From positions 1 through 15,977 of the forward strand of contig JANTHH010000033.1 of NCBI GenBank assembly GCA_024762485.1: a DNA stretch of 15,977 nt, in the 5' to 3' direction. The translations under genes were made by a program, and so were the position numbers. Within the stretch, counting starts at the first letter, position 1; each line of letters opens with the position of its first letter. The notes beneath the pieces were generated by a model that was not told the DNA's origin, made no database searches, and saw only the letters and a list, made by a program, of their open reading frames with translations. Of the stretch, positions 1 through 6,715 are shown piece after piece. This stretch comes from Chromatiales bacterium. Lineage in GTDB: Bacteria; Pseudomonadota; Gammaproteobacteria; Chromatiales; Chromatiaceae.

Positions 1-1179
1 GCCGGCGGGGATGTCCAGGCTGATGCCATCGACGGCCTTGACGTAGCCCACGGTGCGGCGAAACACCCCGCGCTGGATCGGGAAGTGCACCTTCAGGTCC
101 TGCAACTGCAGCAGTGGCCGTGGTGCCGATCGGGCAGCCGGCCGCTTGACCGGTTGCGCACCATTGCCCAGTTGGATCTCATCCACCGCCAGATGGCATC
201 GATAACCCTCGTCGTCGTCACCCCGCCACGGCGGCAGCTGCTCGTGACAGAGCGGCCTTGCCACCTCGCAACGGTCGACGAAACGGCAACCGCGGAACAC
301 CTGATCAAGCGGCGGCACCATGCCGGGGATCACCGCCAATGACTGGTCACGCTTGCGGGCATCGGGCAGGGAGCGGAACAGCTTGCGGCTGTAGGGATGG
401 GCGGGATGATCGAAAAAGCCGTCCACCGGGCCTGTCTCGAGGATCTGCCCGGCGTACATCACCGCCACCCGGTCGGCGGTCTCGGCGACCACGCCGAGAT
501 CGTGCGTGATCAGCAGGATGGCCATGCCGGTGCGCGTCTGCAGATCCTTGAGCAGGTCCAGCACCTGGGCCTGGATGGTCACATCGAGCGCGGTGGTCGG
601 CTCGTCGGCGATCAGCAACTCCGGGCGACCGGCCAGCGCCATGGCGATCATCACCCGCTGTTTCATGCCACCGGAGAGCTGGTGCGGGTATTCGGTGGCG
701 CGCCGGGGTGCATCGGGGATGCCCACCGAATCGAGCAGTTCCACCACCCGGCTGGTCACTTGACTGGCGGACTGCGGGTCGTGCAGTCGCACTGCCTCGG
801 CTATCTGTTCCCCCACCGTCATCACCGGGTTCAGCGAGGTCATCGGCTCCTGGAAGATCATGGCCATGCGCCCACCGCGCTCACGCCGCATCTGAGCCTC
901 GGTGAGGTCACGCAGTGCAATATCCCCGAGCAGGATCTCACCGTCGCTGATGCGTCCCACTGGTGGCAGCAGGCGCATCAGCGACAGCGCGGTCATGGAC
1001 TTGCCGCACCCCGATTCACCGAGCAGTGCAAAGGTCTCGCCGCGGCGGATGTGGAAGTCGACGCCATCGACGGCGCGTACCGCTCTTTCGCCCTCGCCGA
1101 GGCGGACCTTGAGGCCCTGTACCTGCAGCAGTGGCTGCCGGCTGGTGTCGGGCGGGCTGATCGGCGACTCGCTGTTCAA
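1..1179 (-). CDS. Peptide-type ABC transporter double ATPase, YejF-like (3' end cut by window)
   Basis: This is the ATP-hydrolysing subunit of a peptide/nickel-type importer, acting on the cytoplasmic face of the two permeases encoded upstream. The 393 visible codons hold a complete first nucleotide-binding domain: Walker A GESGCGKS at residues 54-61, signature LSGGMKQR from 168, Walker B ending in D192-E193, and the switch histidine H226. An oligopeptide-transporter C-terminal region with clustered cysteines (GCRFVDRCEVARPLC) follows. A second ATPase domain then begins (VKAVDGISLDIPAG) and runs off the window, so the full protein should be a tandem-ATPase of the YejF/GsiA kind. I chose the TTG start because it overlaps the previous stop (TTGA) and has GAGGAA six bases upstream; no ATG precedes Walker A. 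The family is certain; the substrate is inferred from neighbours only. Confidence 0.9.
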   Translation of the reverse strand, partial: MNSESPISPPDTSRQPLLQVQGLKVRLGEGERAVRAVDGVDFHIRRGETFALLGESGCGKSMTALSLMRLLPPVGRISDGEILLGDIALRDLTEAQMRRERGGRMAMIFQEPMTSLNPVMTVGEQIAEAVRLHDPQSASQVTSRVVELLDSVGIPDAPRRATEYPHQLSGGMKQRVMIAMALAGRPELLIADEPTTALDVTIQAQVLDLLKDLQTRTGMAILLITHDLGVVAETADRVAVMYAGQILETGPVDGFFDHPAHPYSRKLFRSLPDARKRDQSLAVIPGMVPPLDQVFRGCRFVDRCEVARPLCHEQLPPWRGDDDEGYRCHLAVDEIQLGNGAQPVKRPAARSAPRPLLQLQDLKVHFPIQRGVFRRTVGYVKAVDGISLDIPAG

Positions 1180-2573
1180 CGGCTATTCCTCAGGCGGGGG
1201 TCGAAGGCATCGCGCACCACATCGGCAAACAGATTGGCGGCCAGCACCAGGATGAACATGAAGACGAAGGCTGCCAGCAGTGACCACCACACCACGGGCT
1301 CCCGCGCCAGTTCCAGGCGGGCGCCATTGATCATGTTGCCCCAGCTATCCATCGACGGGTCGACGCCGATGTTGATGTAGGACAAAACGGCCTCTGCCAG
1401 TACCAGCCCGCTGAAGTCCAGCACCACGCTGATCAGCACGATGTGCAGCACATTGGGCAGGATGTGCCGGTACAACACGGTGAGGTGGCCGACGCCGAAG
1501 GCATGGGCAGCCTGTACATAGTCCAGTTCGCGCAGCTTGAAGGACTCGCCGCGCAGCAGGCGGCACAGCGAGGTCCAGCTGGTGATGCCAAGGATGATGC
1601 AGAGGAACAGCAACCGCAGGTCGGCACGCTCGGTGACGCTGTTGAAATCGTCAGCATGGTTGCTCATGTAGACCTGCATGATCAGCACTGCGGCGGCGAT
1701 CAACAGCACACCGGGGATGGCATTGAGCGTGGTGTAGAGATACTGGATGACGTCGTCCACCCAGCCCTTGAAGTATCCGGCCATCAGGCCGAGCAGCAGT
1801 GCAGCCGGCAGCATCACCAGGGTCGTGAGGGTACCGATCATCAGGCCGGTGCGGATACTCTTCAGCGCCTGATACAACACGTCCTCGCCGACCTTGTCGG
1901 TGCCGAACAAGTGGTAGTGGGTACCGAGGTCTGCCATCAGCCCGAGTAGCAGACAGAGCAGCAGGCCGGTCCACACCGCCACGTACAACGGCGTGCCGGT
2001 GGTCGGGCGCAGCAGCCGGTTCAGTGCAGCCGACGCACGGGCACCGCCGCGCATCTGCCATGCCAGCATCAGCGTCAGCAGGCCGAACCACGCCAGCGCG
2101 CCCCAGCCGAGGCTGCGCAGAGTCAGCCGCATCACGTCCGGCCAGTGGTCGGCCGGGTCGGCAAGATGGGCACCGGCGTGCTGCAGTCTGGGATAGTCCC
2201 GGTAGGTAGTGCCGTCCGGGCGCTCGATGATCTCCTTGGCATACAAGCGGATCGCCAGCGGCGCCGAGTAGGTCTTCTCCCGCTGCACCCGCAGTGGCTC
2301 CGCCAGCAGATCGAACAGGCTCATCACCTCGCCGGAATACGCCGCCTCCTCGGTCTGCGCATCAGCCAGCCGGGGATGAAAATGGAGCGAGTCGAGCAGT
2401 CCGATCACGCCGTAGAAGCCGAGCACCATCAGGGCGGCCATCGCGGTCTTGCTGCGCGCCACCTCGCGCCAGGGTGCGCGCAGGTGTTCGTGACGGGCAG
2501 CGTGCCAGGCGAACAGGCCGCTCAACAGCAGCAGCAGGAAGATCAGCGCATCGGTCCAGAGGATCACCGGCAT
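1176..2573 (-). CDS. Peptide ABC transporter permease, DppC/YejE family with long N-terminal extension
   Basis: One of two inner-membrane subunits forming the translocation path. The C-terminal half is a normal BPD_transp_1 permease: the GTD motif that opens this family's core is at residues 224-226, the cytoplasmic EAA loop that docks on the ATPase is at about 351-374 (DYVQAAHAFGVG...RHILPN), and the protein ends in the usual VRDAFDPRLR. The first 220 residues are unusual. Hydrophobic stretches near 7-25, 43-62, 150-170 and 192-212 surround a polar region of about 85 residues. E. coli YejE is about 340 residues with GTD near 126, so this 465-residue protein carries roughly 100 extra residues and extra membrane segments. 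The ATG lies three bases after the upstream stop, and its own stop overlaps the ATPase start. The permease assignment is firm; the role of the extension is unknown. Confidence 0.9.
   Translation of the reverse strand: MPVILWTDALIFLLLLLSGLFAWHAARHEHLRAPWREVARSKTAMAALMVLGFYGVIGLLDSLHFHPRLADAQTEEAAYSGEVMSLFDLLAEPLRVQREKTYSAPLAIRLYAKEIIERPDGTTYRDYPRLQHAGAHLADPADHWPDVMRLTLRSLGWGALAWFGLLTLMLAWQMRGGARASAALNRLLRPTTGTPLYVAVWTGLLLCLLLGLMADLGTHYHLFGTDKVGEDVLYQALKSIRTGLMIGTLTTLVMLPAALLLGLMAGYFKGWVDDVIQYLYTTLNAIPGVLLIAAAVLIMQVYMSNHADDFNSVTERADLRLLFLCIILGITSWTSLCRLLRGESFKLRELDYVQAAHAFGVGHLTVLYRHILPNVLHIVLISVVLDFSGLVLAEAVLSYINIGVDPSMDSWGNMINGARLELAREPVVWWSLLAAFVFMFILVLAANLFADVVRDAFDPRLRNSR
1186..1191 (-). 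promoter_or_regulatory. Ribosome binding site deciding the TTG start of the ABC ATPase
   Basis: GAGGAA on the minus strand lies six bases before TTG at 1179 and inside the last codons of the upstream permease gene. It is the only good Shine-Dalgarno match near the start of the ATPase frame. With the TTGA stop/start overlap it suggests translational coupling of permease and ATPase. Confidence 0.6.
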
Positions 2574-2576
2574 GGC

Positions 2577-3554
2577 TCAGCCCAGCCTCACCCGCGGGTC
2601 GGCGATGGTGTAGGAGATATCGGTCAACACCAGGCCGAGGATGTAGAGCACCGCGCCGAGGAACACCATGGCGCGCACGATGGCGAAGTCCTGGCGATTG
2701 ATCGCGTCGATGGTATAGCTGCCGAGACCCGGGATGCCGAAGAAGGACTCGGTCAGCAGGCTGCCGATGAACAACAGTGGCAGCACCACCACCACGCCGG
2801 TGAGTATGGGGATCAGCGCGTTCTGCAGCACATGACGGAACAGCACGTAGCGTTCGGACAGCCCCTTGGCGCGCGCACTGCGCACGTAGTCCTTGTTGAT
2901 CTCCTCCAGGAACAGGGTGCGATACCAGCGGGTACCCGAGCCGATGCCGCCGATGACGCCGATGATGATCGGCAGTATCAGGAACTTCGCGGCGGCCAGC
3001 CCGGTGTCGTAGCCGGAGATGGGCACCAGGCTGAGCAGCTTGCCCACCAGGTACTGGCCGCCGATGATGTAGAACAGTGCCGAGATGGACATCATCACCA
3101 CGCACAGCACCACCCCCCAGAAATCCAGGTAGGTGGCCCGGAAGAATGCCAGCAGCAGGGCGAAGCTGATATTCACCAGCAGGCCGATCAGCAGCGTCGG
3201 CACCGCGATCGCCAGACTCGGCCACATGCGCTGACTGATGTCATAGCCGATGTTACGGCCGCTGTCCGACTGGCCGAAGCGGAACTGGAACAGGCGCAGC
3301 GACTTTTCGAAGAAAATGGTGTCGGTGAGCCTGTCCAGGCCCTCGGCCTGGTGATTGATCAGGAGTGGCTTGTCGTAGCCGCGCTCGTGCTTCCATTGCT
3401 GGATGGCCTCGGGTGTCACTCGCTTGGCACCGAGATGCATCCGCGCCATGTCATCGGGCGAATTGACCACGAAGAACAGCACGAAGGTCAGTGCGTTGAC
3501 GCCGATCAGGATCGGGATGGCATAAAGCGCACGGCGGATGATGTAGGCGATCAC
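2577..3554 (-). CDS. Peptide ABC transporter permease, DppB/YejB family
   Basis: The partner permease of the importer, 325 residues. It has the family's N-terminal signature (IAYIIRRALYAIPILIGVNA), a first membrane helix at about 9-29, then a periplasmic region, then five further hydrophobic segments. The EAA coupling loop starts at D222 (DYVRSARAKGLSERYVLFRH). The end DISYTIADPRVRLG matches the YejB/DppB C-terminus. The frame stays open far upstream, but that part lies inside the binding-protein gene. I place the start at GTG 3554, which overlaps the binding-protein stop (GTGA) and follows AAGGTGG at a normal distance. It is slightly shorter than E. coli YejB (364) and close to DppB (339). 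Confidence in the family is high; substrate is not shown. Confidence 0.92.
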   Translation of the reverse strand: MIAYIIRRALYAIPILIGVNALTFVLFFVVNSPDDMARMHLGAKRVTPEAIQQWKHERGYDKPLLINHQAEGLDRLTDTIFFEKSLRLFQFRFGQSDSGRNIGYDISQRMWPSLAIAVPTLLIGLLVNISFALLLAFFRATYLDFWGVVLCVVMMSISALFYIIGGQYLVGKLLSLVPISGYDTGLAAAKFLILPIIIGVIGGIGSGTRWYRTLFLEEINKDYVRSARAKGLSERYVLFRHVLQNALIPILTGVVVVLPLLFIGSLLTESFFGIPGLGSYTIDAINRQDFAIVRAMVFLGAVLYILGLVLTDISYTIADPRVRLG

Positions 3555-5725
3555 CGTGCCACCTTCTGCTCGCGCCGCCGGTAGGCTATCCACGCCGGCA
3601 TCACCGACAGCACGAGCAGCGCCAGTATCAACAGCAGCGGCCAGACCACCGGCCGGTTCCACTCGATGCGCTTGGCGGCCCGCTGCACCGGGTCGATGCG
3701 CTTGTACTTGAGCACGTTGTTGGCCATCAGATGGGGCTTGCCGTTGAAATACCAGGCATGGTGCAGCGAAAAGGATTTGGGGAAGAAGCCCCAGATCCAT
3801 GGGCCGTCCCGGCGCAGTATCTCCAGCATGCGGTCTATCACCGCTTGGCGTTCATCACCATTCGGCAGGACCTTCATCTGCTTGAACAGGGCATCGTATT
3901 CGGGGTTGTGGTAGTTGGCCGCGTTCTCGCCATGATGTTCCGCCTTGCCATTCGGCCCGTAGAGCAGGAACAGGAAGTTCTCCGGATCCGAATAGTCCGC
4001 GTTCCAGCCCCAGGAAAAGATCTGCCCGGTGCCCTTGAGCATCTTTTCCTGGAAGCGGTTGTAATCGGTGGCGCGGATCAACAGCTGGATACCGAGCTTG
4101 GCGAACTGGTGACGATACCAGTCCAGCATGGCCTTGCTGTCGGGACCCGATGCCGCGGTATCGTAGTTGAGTATCAGCGGCTTGCCGGTCTTCGGGTCGC
4201 GCCCGCCGGGGTAACCCGCGGCCACCAACAGGGCTTTGGCCTCATCGATCGGGCGGCGCCGTGCCTTGCCGTTGCGCCATTCGTAGACATAGGGGTTGAT
4301 GCCTTCCCTGCCCTCGCGGTAACCGAAGATCCCCGGTGGCAGCGGCCCCTGCGCGGCCAGACCCCGACCATTGTTGAAGATGGAGATGTACTCCTCCATG
4401 TCGACCGCAATGGCGATGGCTCGGCGAAGCAGCCGGGCCCGCTCGCTGTCACCGCCAAGCACCGGATCTTTCATATTGAAGCCAGTGTAATAGATCGACG
4501 TGGCCACCGCGGTATTGAGCTGAATACCCTTGGCCCGCATCGCCTCGGTGAGCCGGGCCTCGCCGCCGCTGCCGAACTGCACCGCCTGATCGAAGCTGTC
4601 GGATGCGATGCCCGAGTTGTCGTAATAGCCCTGGAGAAACTTGTTCCAGCGCGGGATATCCTCCTTCTCCAGGCTGTACACCGCACGGTCGATAAATGGC
4701 ATCGTCCGCCCGGCATCAGCCAGGAAGCCGGCCGCGCGGTCACCGGGCTCGCCCTCCTCCGGATAGGCCTCGCCGCGAAAATTGGGATTGCGCGCGAGCA
4801 CCATGCGCAGGTTCGGGTTGTTCTCACTCAGCAGGTAGGGGCCGGTACCCACCGGGTACCAATGCAGCGTGATGTTGCGTGCCGCCATCCCCGGCTGATG
4901 ATAGAACCGCTCCGCCTCCCAGGGCATGGGGGCGAAGAAATTCATGCTCAGCCAGTAGATGAACTGTGGGTAGGTCCCTTTCAGGCGGATACGGTAACGG
5001 TAGCGATCAAGAACCTGCGCACCCGGCAGATCGAACGGCCGCAGATCCAGCCAGGGTTCCTCCTCACCACCCTGTTTCTTGAGCTGCTCGTAGGCTTCGC
5101 GGGTCTGCCGGGCGAAGTCGCCGAAGCCGTCGATGTAGTCACCCATCAGGCCAGCGATGGGTGAGTGATTGGCTACGAAGGCCAGACGCTTGACCTGATA
5201 GACGTAATCCGCCGCAGTCAGTTCACGGCTGCCGCTATGGCGGAAATCGGACAATTCATGGATATCCTGCAGGGCCCCCTCTGGCAGTGGCCAGTACAGG
5301 CTCTTGCCATCGGCATCCTTGGCGAAGGCCGGGTGTGGCTGGTAACGGATACCGGGACGGATATCGACCTCATAGTCGGTGTAGGCGATCCGTTCTGCCG
5401 GGGCCTCCGGCGACAGCAGATTACCCTTGGCATCGAAATGCCTGACCCGGGGCATTGCCTGCGCGGTGAGCGGGACCAGCTCGTAGGGCCGCTTGAGAAA
5501 GTGGTATTGCAGGGGCGGTTCGTAGATCTGCGAGAGGAATGCCCATTCGTTCGATGAATAGGAGCGCGCCGGATCCAGAAACTTGGGACGTTCTGAAAAA
5601 CTGCTGTAAAAGGTATTGCTGCGCGCCTCGGACGCGGGATAAGGATTGTTCCAGGGCGTGTCCGTGCAGCCGACGAGCAGCAGGAGAAAAACGGCGGCAA
5701 TCGTGAACAAACGTTCCGGTTTCAA
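3551..5725 (-). CDS. Peptide ABC transporter substrate-binding lipoprotein (SBP family 5) with C-terminal membrane helix
   Basis: The extracytoplasmic binding protein that delivers ligand to the permeases, of the DppA/OppA/YejA family (SBP_bac_5). The start of the mature protein (SSFSERPKFLDPARSYSSNE), the stretch YYTGFNMKDPVLGG, and the segment around GQIFSWGWNADYSDPENFLF are typical of family 5. From TTG 5725 it is 724 residues with a compact lipoprotein signal (MKPERLFTIAAVFLLLLVGC, lipid-attachment Cys20). The in-frame ATG at 5794 would add 23 residues and put that Cys at 43, which is long; a promoter-like -10 also overlaps that ATG. The ATG nevertheless has a GGGGGGA ahead of it, so 5794 remains possible. 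Odd feature: residues about 692-715 form a hydrophobic helix followed by RRREQK, so the C-terminus should be anchored too. Family members are usually about 500-600 residues. It is the first gene of the importer operon, and its stop overlaps the next start. Confidence 0.88.
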   Translation of the reverse strand: MKPERLFTIAAVFLLLLVGCTDTPWNNPYPASEARSNTFYSSFSERPKFLDPARSYSSNEWAFLSQIYEPPLQYHFLKRPYELVPLTAQAMPRVRHFDAKGNLLSPEAPAERIAYTDYEVDIRPGIRYQPHPAFAKDADGKSLYWPLPEGALQDIHELSDFRHSGSRELTAADYVYQVKRLAFVANHSPIAGLMGDYIDGFGDFARQTREAYEQLKKQGGEEEPWLDLRPFDLPGAQVLDRYRYRIRLKGTYPQFIYWLSMNFFAPMPWEAERFYHQPGMAARNITLHWYPVGTGPYLLSENNPNLRMVLARNPNFRGEAYPEEGEPGDRAAGFLADAGRTMPFIDRAVYSLEKEDIPRWNKFLQGYYDNSGIASDSFDQAVQFGSGGEARLTEAMRAKGIQLNTAVATSIYYTGFNMKDPVLGGDSERARLLRRAIAIAVDMEEYISIFNNGRGLAAQGPLPPGIFGYREGREGINPYVYEWRNGKARRRPIDEAKALLVAAGYPGGRDPKTGKPLILNYDTAASGPDSKAMLDWYRHQFAKLGIQLLIRATDYNRFQEKMLKGTGQIFSWGWNADYSDPENFLFLLYGPNGKAEHHGENAANYHNPEYDALFKQMKVLPNGDERQAVIDRMLEILRRDGPWIWGFFPKSFSLHHAWYFNGKPHLMANNVLKYKRIDPVQRAAKRIEWNRPVVWPLLLILALLVLSVMPAWIAYRRREQKVAR

Positions 5726-5792
5726 GGGTGTCCCGTTTTTTTTGATCAGGGTCGGGTATTCCGGTAAGTTACGCCAAGCTCGGCGAGCAGGC

Positions 5793-5821
5793 ATGATCGC
5801 ATCCCCCCAGTGCCTTGTCAG
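5793..5821 (-). promoter_or_regulatory. Candidate sigma70 promoter for the ABC importer operon
   Basis: CTGACA (5816-5821) and GATCAT (5793-5798) on the minus strand are separated by 17 bases, matching consensus at 5/6 and 4/6 positions. Transcription would begin near 5786, just downstream of the ATG at 5794, which favours the TTG start at 5725. The -10 match is modest, so this is tentative. Any fabI promoter must overlap the same short region. Confidence 0.3.
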
Positions 5822-5854
5822 CCGCCTTTTTCACTATTCTTCGAGGGACAAATC

Positions 5855-6631
5855 ATGGGCTTTCTGCAAGGTAAACGCGCCCTAATCGTCGGTGTCGCCA
5901 GCAATCGTTCCATCGCTTACGGCATCGCCAAGGCCATGCACCGGGAAGGCGCCGAACTGGCCTTTACCTACCAGACCGACAAGCTCAAGTCCCGCGTCGA
6001 GGGCGTCGCCGGGGAATGCGACTCGGACATCGTGCTACCCCTGGACGTGGCCGATGATGCCCAGATCGAGGCCACCTTCGCCACGCTGGCCGAGCGCTGG
6101 GATGGTCTCGACAACATTATCCACTCGGTGGGCTTCGCGCCCCGCGACCAGCTCGAAGGCAGCTACGTGGACGCCGTAACCCGTGAGGGCTTCAGGATCG
6201 CCCACGACATCAGTTCCTACAGTCTGGCAGCACTGGCCAAGGCCGGCCGGGGCATGATGGCGGGCCGCAACGGCGCCATCGTCACCATGAGCTACCTGGG
6301 GGCAGTGCGCACGGTGAAGAACTACAACGTGATGGGCGTGGCCAAGGCCAGCCTGGAGGCCAACGTGCGCTATCTGGCCGATTCGCTTGGCCCGGAAGGA
6401 ACGCGGGTGAACGCAGTCTCCGCCGGGCCCATCCGTACCCTTGCCGCCTCCGGCATCAGCGATTTCCGCAGCATGCTCAGCGAGGCGGAGGCCAAGGTGC
6501 CCCTGCGGCGCAATGTCACCATCGACGAAGTGGGCAACGCCACCGCGTTCCTCTGCTCGGACCTGGCCTCCGGCATCACCGGCGACGTGCTCTATGTCGA
6601 TGCGGGTTATCACATACTCGGAATGGCCTGA
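5855..6631 (+). CDS. fabI: Enoyl-[acyl-carrier-protein] reductase (NADH), FabI
   Basis: Catalyses the last reduction of each fatty-acid elongation cycle, trans-2-enoyl-ACP to acyl-ACP, in the cytoplasm. It is a short-chain dehydrogenase-fold protein of 258 residues (E. coli 262). The FabI nucleotide-binding start GKRALIVGVASNRSIAYGIA is at residues 6-25, SVGFAP at 91-96, and the catalytic Y147, Y157 and K164 lie in SYLGAVRTVKNYNVMGVAK (E. coli Y146/Y156/K163). The C-terminus GDVLYVDAGYHILGMA is also typical. The ATG at 5855 follows GAGGG at a good distance; the frame extends 15 codons upstream but that part does not resemble FabI. G93, M160 and F204 match the E. coli positions (G93, M159, F203) where changes give triclosan resistance, so the enzyme looks like the sensitive type (inference). 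The gene is divergent from the importer and convergent with ppiD. Confidence 0.97.
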   Translation: MGFLQGKRALIVGVASNRSIAYGIAKAMHREGAELAFTYQTDKLKSRVEGVAGECDSDIVLPLDVADDAQIEATFATLAERWDGLDNIIHSVGFAPRDQLEGSYVDAVTREGFRIAHDISSYSLAALAKAGRGMMAGRNGAIVTMSYLGAVRTVKNYNVMGVAKASLEANVRYLADSLGPEGTRVNAVSAGPIRTLAASGISDFRSMLSEAEAKVPLRRNVTIDEVGNATAFLCSDLASGITGDVLYVDAGYHILGMA

Positions 6632-6657
6632 ATCGCGGTACGATCACCGGCTGCTGG

Positions 6658-6701
6658 CCGGCAACAAAAAAGGCGGCCATGGCCGCCTTTTTTGTTGCCG
6701 G
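6658..6701. terminator. Bidirectional intrinsic terminator between fabI and ppiD (44-bp perfect palindrome)
   Basis: Every base from 6658 to 6679 pairs with 6701 to 6680, with the centre at GGCGGCCATGGCCGCC. Six A on the left and six T on the right flank the GC core, so each strand reads as a GC stem followed by a U-tract. It lies between the fabI stop (6631) and the ppiD stop (6716), which are convergent, so it should end both transcripts. Confidence 0.92.
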
Positions 6702-6715
6702 GAACAGCGGACAAT

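Noticed and set aside
397..1380. Plus-strand open frame of 327 codons
   Set aside because: Antisense of the ATPase gene, whose Walker and signature motifs are intact on the other strand.
2145..3584. Long plus-strand open frame (479 codons) across both permease genes
   Set aside because: The translation is rich in His, Gln, Asp and Arg with no domain, and it is the antisense of two clear permease genes. High GC leaves the opposite strand free of stops.
3555..3800. N-terminal extension of the DppB-type permease
   Set aside because: It reads through the binding-protein gene in another frame, and the permease signature begins right at GTG 3554.
3731..5164. Plus-strand open frame of 477 codons
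   Set aside because: Antisense of the binding-protein gene; no recognisable motif or ribosome site.
5815..5840. TTGTCA and TATTCT as a fabI promoter
   Set aside because: The spacing is 14 bases and the start point would leave no room for the GAGGG ribosome site before ATG 5855.
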